Origin: Saccharopolyspora erythraea
GTDB taxonomy: Bacteria > Actinomycetota > Actinomycetes > Mycobacteriales > Pseudonocardiaceae
DNA length: 64,000 nucleotides
Reading direction: 5' to 3'
Assembly: GCF_018141105.1 (NCBI RefSeq)
Contig: NZ_CP054839.1
Coordinates: 4,836,001 to 4,900,000 of the forward strand
The notes under the pieces are model-generated. The model saw only the letters and a program-made list of their open reading frames with translations, was not told the origin of the DNA and made no database searches. The position numbers were made by a program, and so were the translations under genes. Below, in pieces: positions 26,853-36,681 of this stretch; within the stretch, counting starts at the first letter, position 1, and each line of letters opens with the position of its first letter.

Positions 26853-28254
26853 CCGGGGACGGCCAGGGCCGCTGCGGCGGGCGGATCCGCTCGTGCAAGC
26901 TCGCCAGTCGCAGCACCCCGACGTCGTCGAAGCGGCGTCCCGCGATCTGCAGGCCGATGGGCAGCCCGTCGGGGGTGTATCCGCAGTTGACCGAGATCGC
27001 GGGCTGACCCGACATGTTGAACGGCACGGTGAAGGCGATGTGCTCCATGGGAAGCCGCGAGTCACCGGTCGGATACGCCTGCTCGGCGGGGAAGGCCGGG
27101 ATCGGGGCGACTGGGGAGAGCAGGAAGTCCAGGCCGCGCACCGCCCGGTTGGCCGAGGCCGAGATCGCGTCCATCTGGCTGAAGCCGTGGAAGACCTGAG
27201 CCGCGGAGGCATCCCGCGCGCCCGCCGCCCACGCCGCGATGTCGGGCAGGACGCGGGCGCGGCGCTGCTCCGGCAGGGCAGTGATGTCGTTCCACGCGCG
27301 GTAGCGCCAGAAGAGGTCGAGGCCGTCGAGCATCTCCCGGGTCAGGATCGGTGCGAGCGGCTCGACCACCGCGCCCGCGGCCTCGAACCGCTCGGCGGCC
27401 GCCCGCACCGCCTCGGTGACGGCCGGTTCGACGGGGAGCCCGGCGCCGCCGTCGAGCAGCAGGCCGATGCGCAGGCCGCGGGCGTCGCCGTCCAGCGCCG
27501 TCCAGTCGATGTCGGCGGGAGGGAGCGCGGTGTGGTCGCGCTCGTCGGGCGCTGCCAGCACGGAGGCCAGCAGCGCGGTGTCGGCGACCGTGCGGGTCAT
27601 CGGACCCACGACCCGGCCGATGTAGGGCGGGTCGACCGGGATGCGGCCGAAGCTCGGCTTGAGACCGGCGATGCCGCACCAGCCCGCGGGCAGCCGGATC
27701 GAACCGCCGATGTCGGTGCCCACGTGCAGCGGCCCGTAACCGGCGGCGGCCGCCGCGCCCGCGCCGGCGCTGGAGCCACCCGGGGTGCGGTCGGGGTTCC
27801 AGGGGTTCCGGGCGAGGTGGTGGAAGCTGGAGGCACCGGAGGAGAGCATGCCGTAGTCGGGCATCGTGGTCTTGCCCAGGAGCACCGCGCCGCTCTCGCG
27901 CAGCCGGGCCGCGGCGGGTGCGTCCTCGGCGGCCGGGACCTGCTCGGTCGCCGCGGTGCCGAGCGGGACGGGGACGCCCTTGGTGGCGATGTTCTCCTTG
28001 ATCGTGACCGGCACGCCGTCGACCGGCCCGTCCGGCTCGCCCCTGCCCCACCGCCGCTCCGACTCGCGTGCGGCCGCGCGGGCGCCGTCGGGGTCCAGGG
28101 CGTAGGTCGCGCACAGCAGCGGCTCGCAGGTCTGCACCCGGTCGAGCACCGACTCGACGACCTCGACGGGTGACAGCGTGCGTGCGCGGTAACCGGCGAC
28201 CAGGTCGACGGCGGGGAGATCGGCGAGTTCGGTGGGCCGACTGTGCTCGTTCAT
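26830..28254 (-). CDS. Amidase signature family enzyme
   Basis: A 474-residue amidase with the Ser-cisSer-Lys triad: Lys86 in PVTIKENIA, Ser161 in TPGGSSAGAGAA and Ser185 in GTDIGGSIRLPAG. The family hydrolyses aliphatic, aromatic or amino acid amides. ATG 28254 (MNEHSRPTEL) has GGAGG 4 bases upstream. Its 3' end overlaps that of the amidohydrolase by 23 bases in convergent orientation. Pairing with that enzyme suggests two steps on one amide compound, but this is only positional. Confidence 0.92.
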   Translation of the reverse strand: MNEHSRPTELADLPAVDLVAGYRARTLSPVEVVESVLDRVQTCEPLLCATYALDPDGARAAARESERRWGRGEPDGPVDGVPVTIKENIATKGVPVPLGTAATEQVPAAEDAPAAARLRESGAVLLGKTTMPDYGMLSSGASSFHHLARNPWNPDRTPGGSSAGAGAAAAAGYGPLHVGTDIGGSIRLPAGWCGIAGLKPSFGRIPVDPPYIGRVVGPMTRTVADTALLASVLAAPDERDHTALPPADIDWTALDGDARGLRIGLLLDGGAGLPVEPAVTEAVRAAAERFEAAGAVVEPLAPILTREMLDGLDLFWRYRAWNDITALPEQRRARVLPDIAAWAAGARDASAAQVFHGFSQMDAISASANRAVRGLDFLLSPVAPIPAFPAEQAYPTGDSRLPMEHIAFTVPFNMSGQPAISVNCGYTPDGLPIGLQIAGRRFDDVGVLRLASLHERIRPPQRPWPSPVSSRSAS

Positions 28255-28316
28255 GCGACCTCCACATCCCTGGTGGCGTTCGTGCGAGTGTCGATCACCC
28301 GTCGCGGCCGGCGGCA

Positions 28317-28331
28317 GCGACACAGTGTCGC
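28317..28331. promoter_or_regulatory. Perfect odd palindrome upstream of the amidase gene
   Basis: GCGACAC-A-GTGTCGC, 7-bp arms around one central base, about 63 bases upstream of the amidase start. It is probably an operator. A TTGACA lies on the other strand sense at 28363-28368 without a good -10 box. Confidence 0.45.
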
Positions 28332-28570
28332 CGAACCGGGCGGGACCGGCACATCCCGTCCCTTGACATCCTCACCCTGCGGCCGGTACCGGGTCGACGG
28401 GAAGCCGGCTGCGAAGCATCGAGTCCCGGCGGCGTGCATCGAGTGCCCGACTCGTGCTGTCAATCGAGATCGGTGGGTCCGGGCAACCCGATCGAGTGGC
28501 CGCACTGTTGGTGCTGCGCGGCGGGGCCACCATGTGCTCGACCGCACTTCGCGCAGAACGGGAGCTCCGC

Positions 28571-29086
28571 ATGCTGTACGCCTACATCTTCGAACGCGTC
28601 GGCGTCCTCCTCCGCGACATGCACTTCCGGAACACCAGGCCGGCCGCGCGGGACGAAGGCTCGGAGCGCGGTGTCCGCCTGGAGCTGCGGATCCGCGAGC
28701 GCCAGGACTGGCAGGGAACCGAGTTCGCCGCTCAGCGCGTCGTGATCGACCGCCCGGTGTGGCGCGCCGACATCTTCGTGGCCGTCGGCTCGCCGCCGGA
28801 GTCCTTCGACCGGGCCCACTACCACTCGCGGTTCGAGGGCACCGAACCCGTGCGGCGGGAGTGGAGCGACAGGCTCACCGCGAGCCCGTTCGAGTGGCTG
28901 CGCGAGGAGCTGTCCGACCTCGCCGCCCTGCTCGATCGGGCCGGGGTCGCCGACGACGGCGTCCGCGACGCCGATGCGGCCGAGCTGCGCAGGGCCGCGC
29001 CGGAGATCGCCGAGAAGGCACGGACCGTCTTCGACGAGGTGCACCGCGGCGAGCTGGTGAGCGAGGTGAACCGCCCGTTCGTCTGA
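28571..29086 (+). CDS. Conserved hypothetical protein
   Basis: A 171-residue soluble protein starting MLYAYIFERVGVLLRD with GGAG 7 bases upstream. It reads as an alpha/beta domain with a central strand pair (RLELRIRERQDWQG, VWRADIFVAVG) and a helical acidic C-terminus, with no motif I can assign. It is divergent from the amidase gene across a 316-base spacer and convergent with the carboxylase operon. The longer in-frame extension upstream lacks a ribosome site. Confidence 0.7.
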   Translation: MLYAYIFERVGVLLRDMHFRNTRPAARDEGSERGVRLELRIRERQDWQGTEFAAQRVVIDRPVWRADIFVAVGSPPESFDRAHYHSRFEGTEPVRREWSDRLTASPFEWLREELSDLAALLDRAGVADDGVRDADAAELRRAAPEIAEKARTVFDEVHRGELVSEVNRPFV

Positions 29087-29116
29087 ACGAGCGGTCCACA
29101 CTCCGCTAAACGGAAC

Positions 29117-29152
29117 CGGGCGAGCCGCCGATGCGCCGCGCGGCTCGCGCCC
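29117..29152. terminator. Imperfect GC-rich hairpin between convergent genes
   Basis: CGAGCCG (29121-29127) pairs with CGGCTCG (29141-29147), extended by a bulged GGGC/GCCC. It lies between two convergent stops. No T run; weak support. Confidence 0.3.
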
Positions 29153-29158
29153 GCCTCC

Positions 29159-30970
29159 TCAGTCTTTGAGTTCGCAGAGGGTGGTGCCCTGGGTGAGGGT
29201 GTCGCCGGGCTGGGCGGTCAGGCCGGTGACGGTGCCGTCCTTGTGCGCCAGTACCGGGTTCTCCATCTTCATCGCCTCCAGCACCGCGATCTCCTCACCC
29301 GCGCCGACCCGGTCGCCCTCGGCCACCGCGAGCTTGACCAGCGTGCCCTGCATCGGCGCGGTCACCGCATCCCCCGAGGCCGCGCCACCACGACCCCCGC
29401 CCGAGCGCCCGCGCGCACGCCCCGCCCCCGCGGCCGGCGCCGCCGCCGGAGTCAGATCCGCCGGCAGCGACACCTCCAACCGGCGGCCACCGACCTCGAC
29501 CACCACCGTCCGCCGCCGCGCCGCCTCACCGGCCTCGGCCGCACCATCGAACGCCGGCAGCGTGTTGTCGAACTCGGTCTCGATCCACCGGGTATGCACC
29601 CCGAACCCACCGGCACCCTCGGCGGTGAACGCCGGATCGGCCACCACCGCCCGGTGAAACGGCAACACCGTGGCCAACCCCTCCACCCGCATCTCGGCCA
29701 GCACCCGCCGCGACCGCGCCAACGCCTGCGCCCGATCCCGCCCCCACACGATCACCTTCGCCAGCAACGAGTCGAACTGCCCCCCGATCACACTGCCCGA
29801 CTCCACCCCGGCATCCACCCGCACCCCCGGACCCGACGGCACCACGAACCGCTCCACCGTCCCCGGCGCAGGCAGGAAATCCCGCCCCGGATCCTCCCCA
29901 TTGATCCGGAACTCGATCGCATGCCCCACCGGCACCGGATCGGCGTCCAGCCACAACCGCTCACCCGCCGCGATCCGCAACTGCTCGACCACCAGATCCA
30001 ACCCCGTGGTCTCCTCCGACACCGGATGCTCCACCTGCAACCGCGTGTTGACCTCCAAAAACGAAATCGTCCCGTCCACACCCACCAAAAACTCCACCGT
30101 GCCCGCACTCGCATAACCCGCCCGCGCACAGATCTCCCGCGCCGCGGTATGAATCCGCTCCCGCTGCTCCCCGGACAAAAACGGTGCCGGCGCCTCCTCC
30201 ACCAACTTCTGATGCCGCCGCTGCAACGAACAATCCCGCGTCCCCACCACCACCACGTTGCCGTGCCGATCAGCCAGCACCTGGGCCTCCACATGCCGCG
30301 GCCGGTCCAGATACCGCTCCACGAAACACTCACCCCGACCGAACGCCGCCTCGGCCTCCCGCACCGCCGACTCGAACAACCCCGGAATCTCCTCCAGACT
30401 GCGCGCCACCTTCAACCCCCGGCCCCCACCACCGAACGCCGCCTTGATCGCCACCGGCAACCCGTGCTCCTCGGCGAAGGCCACCACCTCCCCAGCACCC
30501 GAGGCCGGCTCCTCGGTCCCCGGCACCAACGGCGCCCCCACCTCCAACGCGATCCGCCGCGCCGTCACCTTGTCCCCCAACACCCGGATCGCCTCCGGCG
30601 ACGGACCCACCCACACCAGACCCGCATCCAGCACCGCCTGCGCGAAATCCGCGTTCTCCGACAAGAACCCATACCCCGGATGCACCGCATCCGCCCCCGA
30701 CCGCTTCGCCGCATCGATCACCTTGCCGATGTCCAGATACGACTCCGCCGCCGTCGACCCACCCAACCCGAACGCCTCATCGGCCAACCGCACGAACACC
30801 GCATCCACATCCGGCTCCGCATACACCGCCACACTGCCCACCCCCACATCCCGGCACGCCCGAACCACCCGCACCGCGATCTCACCCCGATTCGCCACCA
30901 ACACCTTCTTGATGGCACCGGAGATGACGGTGTTGTCCACAGTGGTCTCGGCATTGCGTTCTGCGGTCAT
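29159..30970 (-). CDS. Acyl-CoA carboxylase alpha subunit (biotin carboxylase + BCCP)
   Basis: A 603-residue two-function subunit. Biotin carboxylase spans about residues 20-465 ([15 protein letters not shown], glycine loop [25 protein letters not shown]), followed by a linker rich in Ala/Gly/Arg and a biotin carrier domain with the biotinylated lysine in [10 protein letters not shown] near residue 568. It works with the beta and epsilon subunits encoded just upstream to make methylmalonyl-CoA or malonyl-CoA. Codon use is odd: roughly 29400-30900 prefers G- and T-ending codons (CAT, TGT, TTG, GTG, CGG), while both gene ends use the C-ending codons of the neighbours. This suggests a recombined segment. 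Confidence 0.95.
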   Translation of the reverse strand: MTAERNAETTVDNTVISGAIKKVLVANRGEIAVRVVRACRDVGVGSVAVYAEPDVDAVFVRLADEAFGLGGSTAAESYLDIGKVIDAAKRSGADAVHPGYGFLSENADFAQAVLDAGLVWVGPSPEAIRVLGDKVTARRIALEVGAPLVPGTEEPASGAGEVVAFAEEHGLPVAIKAAFGGGGRGLKVARSLEEIPGLFESAVREAEAAFGRGECFVERYLDRPRHVEAQVLADRHGNVVVVGTRDCSLQRRHQKLVEEAPAPFLSGEQRERIHTAAREICARAGYASAGTVEFLVGVDGTISFLEVNTRLQVEHPVSEETTGLDLVVEQLRIAAGERLWLDADPVPVGHAIEFRINGEDPGRDFLPAPGTVERFVVPSGPGVRVDAGVESGSVIGGQFDSLLAKVIVWGRDRAQALARSRRVLAEMRVEGLATVLPFHRAVVADPAFTAEGAGGFGVHTRWIETEFDNTLPAFDGAAEAGEAARRRTVVVEVGGRRLEVSLPADLTPAAAPAAGAGRARGRSGGGRGGAASGDAVTAPMQGTLVKLAVAEGDRVGAGEEIAVLEAMKMENPVLAHKDGTVTGLTAQPGDTLTQGTTLCELKD

Positions 30971-31006
30971 CTCGACCAGGGCTCCTAGCTCGCGCGGGGA
31001 ATTGCT

Positions 31007-31255
31007 TTACAGGGGAAGGACGGAGGTGCGCCAGGCCGCCGGGCCGGGCCGCAGCGGCCTGCGGCCGGCGGGATGGCGCAGGGCCGCCGACCGGTCGGCC
31101 CACAACGACCAACCGGTGGGCTCCGGCTCGGGCTGCGCTGCGGCCGCGGCGGCGCTGACCGCGGCCAGCGCCGCGGTCAGCGCCGCCAGCTCGACGTCGT
31201 CGGGCTCGCCGCGCACGATCCGCAGCACCGGGCGCTCGGACTCATCGCTGTGCAC
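31007..31255 (-). CDS. Acyl-CoA carboxylase epsilon subunit
   Basis: An 82-residue protein. The N-terminal block RPVLRIVRGEPDDVELAALTA and a C-terminal WADRSAALR segment define the small actinobacterial carboxylase epsilon family, which stabilises or activates the alpha-beta complex. GTG start 5 bases after GGAGG; an in-frame TTG at 31267 overlaps the ribosome site and is rejected. It lies between the beta and alpha genes, 42 and 36 bases from them. Confidence 0.88.
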   Translation of the reverse strand: MHSDESERPVLRIVRGEPDDVELAALTAALAAVSAAAAAAQPEPEPTGWSLWADRSAALRHPAGRRPLRPGPAAWRTSVLPL

Positions 31256-31297
31256 TGTGTCCTCCAAGACCGCGGTTCGTCACGCGGATCGGTGGTG

Positions 31298-32938
31298 TCA
31301 GAGGGGGATGTTGCCGTGCTTCTTGGCAGGCAGCGCCTCGCGCTTGTCGGCCAGCATCCGCAGCGCCCGCGCCACGTGGCCCCGGGTGTGGGAGGGCGGG
31401 ATCACCGAGTCCACGTACCCGCGCTCGGCGGCGACGTACGGGTTGCACAGGGCGTCCTCGTACTCCTGCTGCAACCGCGCCCGCAGCGCCTCCACGTCCT
31501 CACCGCTCTCGGCGGCCTCGGCGAGCTGGCGCCGGTAGAGGATGTTGGCGGCGCCCTGCGCGCCCATCACCGCGATCTGCGCGGTCGGCCACGCCAGGTT
31601 GATGTCGGCTCCGAGGTGCTTGGAGCCCATCACGTCGTAGGCACCGCCGTAGGCCTTGCGCGTGATGACGGTGACCAGCGGCACGGTGGCCTCGGCGTAG
31701 GCGTAGAGCAGCTTGGCGCCCCGCCGGATGATGCCGTTCCACTCCTGCCCGGTGCCGGGCAGGAAGCCCGGCACGTCCACCAGCGTCAGGACGGGGATGT
31801 TGAAGGCGTCGCAGAACCGCACGAACCGCGCGGCCTTCTCGCTGGCGTCGATGTCCAGCGTGCCCGCGAGCTGCATGGGCTGGTTGGCCACCACGCCCAC
31901 GCCGGCGCCCTCGATCCGCCCGAACCCGCACAGCATGTTCGGCGCGAACAGCGCCGAGACCTCCAGGAACTCGCCCTCGTCGACGAGCCTGGTGATCACC
32001 TCGCGCATGTCGTAGGGCTGGTTCGGCGAGTCCGGGACCAGCGCGTCCAGCTCCAGGTCGGCCTCGCCGACACCGTCGGCGACCGAACCCGCCTCCACCT
32101 CGGCGCCGGGGAGGACCGGCGAGGAGGACAGGTTGTTCGACGGCAGGAACGACAGCAGCTCCTTGACGTAGGAGATCGCGTCGTCCTCGTCGGTGGCCAG
32201 GTAGTGGGCGTTGCCGGACCGCTCGTTGTGCGTGCGCGCCCCGCCCAGGTCCTCGAACGAGACGTCCTCGCCGGTGACCGTCTTGATGACGTCCGGGCCG
32301 GTGATGAACATGTGCGAGGTCTGGTCGACCATCACGGTGAAGTCGGTGATCGCGGGCGAGTACACCGCTCCGCCCGCGCACGGCCCCATGATCAGCGAGA
32401 TCTGCGGGATGACGCCCGAGGCGTGGGTGTTGCGCTTGAAGATCTCGGCGTAGAGCCCGAGCGCGGCCACACCCTCCTGGATGCGCGCGCCTCCCGAGTC
32501 GTTGATGCCCACCAGCGGGCAGCCTGTCTTCATCGCCAGGTCCATGACCTTGACGATCTTCTCGCCGAACACCTCGCCGAGCGACCCGCCGAACACGGTG
32601 AAGTCCTGGGAGAACACGCAGACCCGGCGGCCGTCGACGGTCCCCCAGCCGGTCACCACCCCGTCGCCGTAGGGGCGGTCGGCGTCCATGCCGAAGTTCG
32701 TCGACCGGTGGCGGGCGTGCTCGTCGAGCTCCACGAAGGAGCCCTCGTCGAGCAGCATGTCGATGCGCTCCCGGGCGGTCCGCTTGCCCTTGGCGTGCTG
32801 TTTGGCGACCGCGCGCTCCGAACCCGCGTGCACGGCCTCGTGGTTGCGCCGGTAGAGGTCGGCCAGCTTGCCCGCGGTGGTGTGGATGTCCGGTGTCTCC
32901 GCCGGCGGCACTCCGACAGGTTCGGTCGCACTGCTCAT
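31298..32938 (-). CDS. pccB: Propionyl-CoA carboxylase beta subunit (carboxyltransferase)
   Basis: A 546-residue carboxyltransferase with both halves: the acyl-CoA binding half ([28 protein letters not shown]) and the carboxybiotin half ([28 protein letters not shown]). The position that sets chain length follows [16 protein letters not shown], as in propionyl-CoA-type AccD5/PccB enzymes. It makes methylmalonyl-CoA, a precursor for branched fatty acids and polyketides. First gene of the operon beta-epsilon-alpha; AGGAG lies 11 bases before the ATG. Confidence 0.95.
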   Translation of the reverse strand: MSSATEPVGVPPAETPDIHTTAGKLADLYRRNHEAVHAGSERAVAKQHAKGKRTARERIDMLLDEGSFVELDEHARHRSTNFGMDADRPYGDGVVTGWGTVDGRRVCVFSQDFTVFGGSLGEVFGEKIVKVMDLAMKTGCPLVGINDSGGARIQEGVAALGLYAEIFKRNTHASGVIPQISLIMGPCAGGAVYSPAITDFTVMVDQTSHMFITGPDVIKTVTGEDVSFEDLGGARTHNERSGNAHYLATDEDDAISYVKELLSFLPSNNLSSSPVLPGAEVEAGSVADGVGEADLELDALVPDSPNQPYDMREVITRLVDEGEFLEVSALFAPNMLCGFGRIEGAGVGVVANQPMQLAGTLDIDASEKAARFVRFCDAFNIPVLTLVDVPGFLPGTGQEWNGIIRRGAKLLYAYAEATVPLVTVITRKAYGGAYDVMGSKHLGADINLAWPTAQIAVMGAQGAANILYRRQLAEAAESGEDVEALRARLQQEYEDALCNPYVAAERGYVDSVIPPSHTRGHVARALRMLADKREALPAKKHGNIPL

Positions 32939-33033
32939 CGCTGCGGTTTCTCCTGGCTCGTTGCGGATGATCGGCGAGCCGCACCGGCGGCGCGCCCCGC
33001 CAGCAGCGGGCGGACCGGAGGGCCTGCAGGCGG

Positions 33034-33062
33034 ACGCTAGCGCACGCCCTCGGCAGCGTCAA
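33034..33062 (-). promoter_or_regulatory. Sigma-70 type promoter of the carboxylase operon
   Basis: On the minus strand TTGACG (33062-33057), a 17-base spacer and TAGCGT (33039-33034), with a start point near 33027, about 90 bases before the pccB start. Confidence 0.65.
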
Positions 33063-33124
33063 CTGGGATGTGACGCCGTGGTAGCCATTCGATACGCAGT
33101 TAAAGCCGCGCCCCCACGCAGTTG

Positions 33125-34339
33125 CTACCCATAAGTGAATGCCCGATAGGCATCGGTGCGAAACATCAGGGCGGTGCCGACACGCGCGACCGCGTCGGGG
33201 TCGCGCACCGTCCCGGTGCGCGCCATGTCGTTGGCGGCGGTCAGCGCCGCCTGCACCAGCACGCGCGCCGGGACGCGGTCGAGCTCGGGGCGCACCCGGC
33301 ACAGCAGTGCCACCCATTCCGCGACGTAGTCGTGCTGGGTCTGGCGGGCCCGGTGCCGCTCGGCGTCGGGCAGGTGCCCGACCTCGGTGACCAGGATGTC
33401 GATGAACCGGCCGTGGTCGTAGGCGAAGGTGATGTAGGAGTGCAGGAGCTCCCGCAACGCCTCCTCGGCGTCGTGGGTGGCGGTCAGCGTGCGTTCGAGC
33501 TCGATCTCCAGCCAGGCGCAGCCGCGGGCGATCACCGCCCCCAGCAGCTCCTGCTTGCTGGCGAAGTGGCTGTAGACGCTGGGGCCCGAGATGCCCGCCG
33601 CGGCACCGATGTCGTCGGTGGTCACCGCGGTGAACCCGTTGTCGGCGAAGAGCCGGGTCGCCGCCGACAGCAGCACGGCCCGCCGGGACGCGCGCCTGGC
33701 CAGCAGCGGTGACGGCGCGGACTCGGCGGTGCGCCGCGATGCCAGGGCCATGGGCTGCTGGTCGGTGACCACCGCGACCATGTTGCGCAGCAGTCCCTCG
33801 AACTCCGCCCTGGGCAGCTCGACCTGGTGGTAGGACGGGCTGGTCAGCGCGCTGAACAGGCACCAGCCCCGGAACCGGGCGTCTTCCTCGGCCAGTCCGG
33901 GTTTGCGCGCCCGCGCCAGGTCTGCCAGCCCGCCCGCCACCGCGCGCAGCTCGCCCTTGAGCTGGTCACGATCGGTGGCCGGCAGGTGCCGCGCCTCGCG
34001 CTGCCACAGCACGCCCAGCCTGCGGTGGTCGAGCGCGGCGGTCGCCAGCTCGGCCACCAGCGCGTCGAGGTCGTCGGTCGCGACGCGGTCGAGGATCTCG
34101 CCGAACGGGCGCAGCTCCTCCAGCACCACCTCGGTGAGCAGCCGCTGCTTGCTGGCGAAGTGCCGGTATAGCGCGGAGGGCCCGACGCCGACCGCCTCGG
34201 CGATGTCGCTCATGCCGACCCGCGGGTAGCCCCTGGCGTGGAACAGCTCCGACGCGGCGGCCACGATCAGCGTCCTGCGGTTGCGCGGCCGGGTGTTGCG
34301 TACCGCGCCCGCGGCCCCCTTGCTGCCTGCTGCGGCCAT
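33125..34339 (-). CDS. Tandem double-TetR transcriptional regulator
   Basis: A 404-residue protein that contains two complete TetR units. The first helix-turn-helix is MSDIAEAVGVGPSALYRHFASKQRLL and the second, beginning near residue 225, is TTDDIGAAAGISGPSVYSHFASKQELL; each is followed by a helical ligand-domain stretch. It could act as a single-chain pseudo-dimer. ATG 34339 is preferred; an in-frame ATG at 34402 near a TAAGCT -10-like box is an alternative leaderless start. It sits immediately upstream of, and on the same strand as, the carboxylase operon, so it may control acyl-CoA carboxylation in response to acyl-CoA. Confidence 0.88.
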   Translation of the reverse strand: MAAAGSKGAAGAVRNTRPRNRRTLIVAAASELFHARGYPRVGMSDIAEAVGVGPSALYRHFASKQRLLTEVVLEELRPFGEILDRVATDDLDALVAELATAALDHRRLGVLWQREARHLPATDRDQLKGELRAVAGGLADLARARKPGLAEEDARFRGWCLFSALTSPSYHQVELPRAEFEGLLRNMVAVVTDQQPMALASRRTAESAPSPLLARRASRRAVLLSAATRLFADNGFTAVTTDDIGAAAGISGPSVYSHFASKQELLGAVIARGCAWLEIELERTLTATHDAEEALRELLHSYITFAYDHGRFIDILVTEVGHLPDAERHRARQTQHDYVAEWVALLCRVRPELDRVPARVLVQAALTAANDMARTGTVRDPDAVARVGTALMFRTDAYRAFTYG

Positions 34340-34454
34340 TCCCACCCTTTCCGGCACGGCGCTCCCGGCGGTCGTGCGCGGCGGCGCCCCACCGCCCGCC
34401 ATTCCGGACAGCTTACGAGGCGCCGCACGCGCGGCGTGCCGGCCCGGTGGGCGG

Positions 34455-34808
34455 CTACTCCTCGGTCGCGCCGTCGGAGACCTCCTGCTCAGCGCGCTGG
34501 TCGATGCTCTCGTCGAGCTCGTGCATCCGGCTCTCGGCCAGCGGCGGCTCCACCGATCCCGGGCCTTCCGGTACCTCCGAGCGCAGCCGCTCGTCGATCG
34601 AGTCGCCCTCGCGCTGGTCCCTCGGCGTCGGCCTGCCCTCCGCGACCGGCGACCAGCCCTCGGCCGGTTCCACGCCGCTCTCCAGCGGGTCGACGCCGAG
34701 CTCGTCCTCGTCCAGGTCGGGCGCGGACTGCAGGTTGGCCGGGTCGGTCGGCTCCTGCGGCGGGGCCTCGTCCGGCGAGGGCGTGGTGGCGTCGAGTGGG
34801 TCCGACAT
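34455..34808 (-). CDS. DUF5709 family acidic protein
   Basis: A 117-residue, very acidic protein predicted to be mostly disordered. The core LDEDELGVDPLESGVEPAEGW followed by REGDSIDERLRSEVPE matches the actinobacterial DUF5709 family. ATG with GGAAGGAG 5 bases upstream. It follows the polymerase gene by 14 bases on the same strand and is probably co-transcribed. Function unknown. Confidence 0.82.
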   Translation of the reverse strand: MSDPLDATTPSPDEAPPQEPTDPANLQSAPDLDEDELGVDPLESGVEPAEGWSPVAEGRPTPRDQREGDSIDERLRSEVPEGPGSVEPPLAESRMHELDESIDQRAEQEVSDGATEE

Positions 34809-34822
34809 GCTCGCTCCTTCCT

Positions 34823-35701
34823 TCACACCGCCGCGCGGCGGTCGATCTCCGCCCACGGGTCCGCCTTCCTGGCCAGCCGGCGCGTCATGTTGGCCAGGCC
34901 GTGGCGGCGCGGTGTCGCGCGGCTGAGCTCGGCGAGGTCGATCGGGGTTGCGGCCGGGGCCCCCGGTCGTGCTCGCAGCGAGTAGGGCGCGATCATCGTC
35001 TGCCCGTAGGCGTTGCGGTTGATGTCCAGGAAAACGCGGTCGCCGCGCTTGTCCTTGCGCTGCTGGGTGGTCAGCCGCTCGTCCTCCTGTTCCGCCCGGT
35101 CGGCGATCTCGGCCATGTGAGCGCGGACCTCGTCGAAGTCCCGCCGCGCGTCCAGCGGCGCCACCACGTGGAAGCCCTTGCCCCCGGTGGCCTGGACGAA
35201 CGGCTCCATTCCGGCGTCTCGGAGCCGGTCGCACATGTCCTTGGTGATCGAGCGCAGATCGGCGATGCCGATCGACTCGGGCGGATCCAGGTCTACCACG
35301 GCCAGCACCGGGCGCTCCAGGTCGTCCGCAGTGGACAGCGCGACGTGGAACTCCAGGCACGCCTGGTTCGCCAGGTACACCAACGTGGCCGCGTCGCCGG
35401 CGACGACGTGGTGCACCGAGTCGTCCGCGCCGCGCTGCGGTACCGACACGACGCGGACCCAGTCCGGGAAGTGCTCCGAGGCCTCCTTCTGGAAGAACCC
35501 GCCGGAGCCGATGCCGTCCGGGAACCGCCGCAGCGTCAACGGTTTCCCGCGCACGTGCGGCAGCATCGCCGACGCCACCGCGCGGTAGTAGCCGACGACA
35601 TCGCGCTTGGTGAAACCGTCGTCGGGGTACATGACCTTGTCCCCTTTGGACAGCTCCACCGACCTGCCGCCGATGTCGAGCGTCTCGGAGTCCGCGGCCA
35701 T
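34823..35701 (-). CDS. Stand-alone LigD-type polymerase/primase domain protein
   Basis: A 292-residue archaeo-eukaryotic primase-like domain as in the polymerase part of LigD. Asp137 and Asp139 (AVVDLDPPES) are the metal-binding pair and the third acidic position is in VFLDINRNAYGQT. The nucleotide-binding ATGGKGFHVVAPL loop is present. Such enzymes fill gaps with ribo- or deoxynucleotides during non-homologous end joining. No ligase or nuclease domain is attached and no ku gene is in the window. The ATG (MAADSETLDIGG) follows GAGGGG by 7 bases. Confidence 0.9.
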   Translation of the reverse strand: MAADSETLDIGGRSVELSKGDKVMYPDDGFTKRDVVGYYRAVASAMLPHVRGKPLTLRRFPDGIGSGGFFQKEASEHFPDWVRVVSVPQRGADDSVHHVVAGDAATLVYLANQACLEFHVALSTADDLERPVLAVVDLDPPESIGIADLRSITKDMCDRLRDAGMEPFVQATGGKGFHVVAPLDARRDFDEVRAHMAEIADRAEQEDERLTTQQRKDKRGDRVFLDINRNAYGQTMIAPYSLRARPGAPAATPIDLAELSRATPRRHGLANMTRRLARKADPWAEIDRRAAV

Positions 35702-35883
35702 CCGAACACCCCTCAGCCTCGTCCGCGCGGCCCCTCCGGAGCCGATCGCGCGGACCGGCCGTCGCACCTGGGCACGGGCGCATCGGTCGGTCCGCTCTTC
35801 CTGGTCACCTCAACCACGTACCCGAACCCCCAGCGGCCCAACCACGACGGCGCCGCACGGGTGGCCTGTGCCACCCTTCCGGC

Positions 35884-36681
35884 ATGCGGATCGCCACCTG
35901 GAACCTCAACTCCGTCACGGCCCGGCTGCCCAGGCTGCTGGAGTGGCTGTCGGCGGCTTCGCCGGACGTGTTGTGCGTGCAGGAGCTCAAATGCGCCTCG
36001 GACATGTTCCCGGTGGCCGAGGTCGCCGCGCTCGGCTACGAGGTCGCCGCCCACGGCACCGGGCGGTGGAACGGGGTCGGCGTGCTGTCGCGGGTCGGCC
36101 TCGACGAGGTCCGGCGCGGTCTGCCCGGCGAACCCGGCTACCTGCCCGAAGGCGCGATGTTCGAGGTGAACGAACCTCGCGCCATCGGCGTGAGCTGCGC
36201 CGGGGTGCGGCTGTGGTCGGTGTACGTGCCCAACGGGCGCTACGTCGGCCACGCGCACTACGACTACAAGCTCCGCTTCCTGGAAGCGCTGCGCGACACC
36301 GTCGCCGCGGAACGCGATCACGGCCGGGCGTTCGCCGTACTCGGGGACTTCAACATCGCGCCTGCGGACGACGACGTCTGGGACATCAGCGCGTTCACCG
36401 ACAGCACGCACGTCACCGAGCCCGAGCGGTCGGCGCTGGCGGCCCTGCGCGCGGCGGGGCTCGCCGACGTCTACCCGCGCGCCCTGAAGTACGACGTCCC
36501 GTTCACCTACTGGGACTACCGCGCCGGCGCGTTCCCGAAGAACATGGGCATGCGGATCGACCTGGCCTACGGCGACCCCCGCTTCACCGGCGCCGTGTCG
36601 GACTCCTACGTCGACCGGGAGGCCCGCAAGGGCAAGGGCGCCTCCGACCACGCACCCCTGGTGATCGACCTGGACCTCTGA
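35884..36681 (+). CDS. xthA: Exodeoxyribonuclease III
   Basis: A 265-residue AP endonuclease / 3'-5' exonuclease of the exonuclease-endonuclease-phosphatase fold. Catalytic features: Asn7 (ATWNLNS), Glu34 (CVQELK), GDFNIAP and the C-terminal SDHAPLVIDL. It repairs abasic sites. It is divergent from the LigD-type polymerase gene, making a small repair locus. Its stop codon directly abuts the stop of the convergent gene with no gap. Confidence 0.95.
   Translation: MRIATWNLNSVTARLPRLLEWLSAASPDVLCVQELKCASDMFPVAEVAALGYEVAAHGTGRWNGVGVLSRVGLDEVRRGLPGEPGYLPEGAMFEVNEPRAIGVSCAGVRLWSVYVPNGRYVGHAHYDYKLRFLEALRDTVAAERDHGRAFAVLGDFNIAPADDDVWDISAFTDSTHVTEPERSALAALRAAGLADVYPRALKYDVPFTYWDYRAGAFPKNMGMRIDLAYGDPRFTGAVSDSYVDREARKGKGASDHAPLVIDLDL

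Noticed and set aside
29243-30988. 581-codon frame opposite the biotin carboxylase gene
   Set aside because: The product is Arg/His/Pro-rich with no family features. It results from the skewed codon use of the real gene on the other strand.
33125-34402. Artefactual fusion of two neighbouring TetR genes
   Set aside because: One uninterrupted frame without an internal stop or start region links the two units, so a true double-domain protein is more likely.
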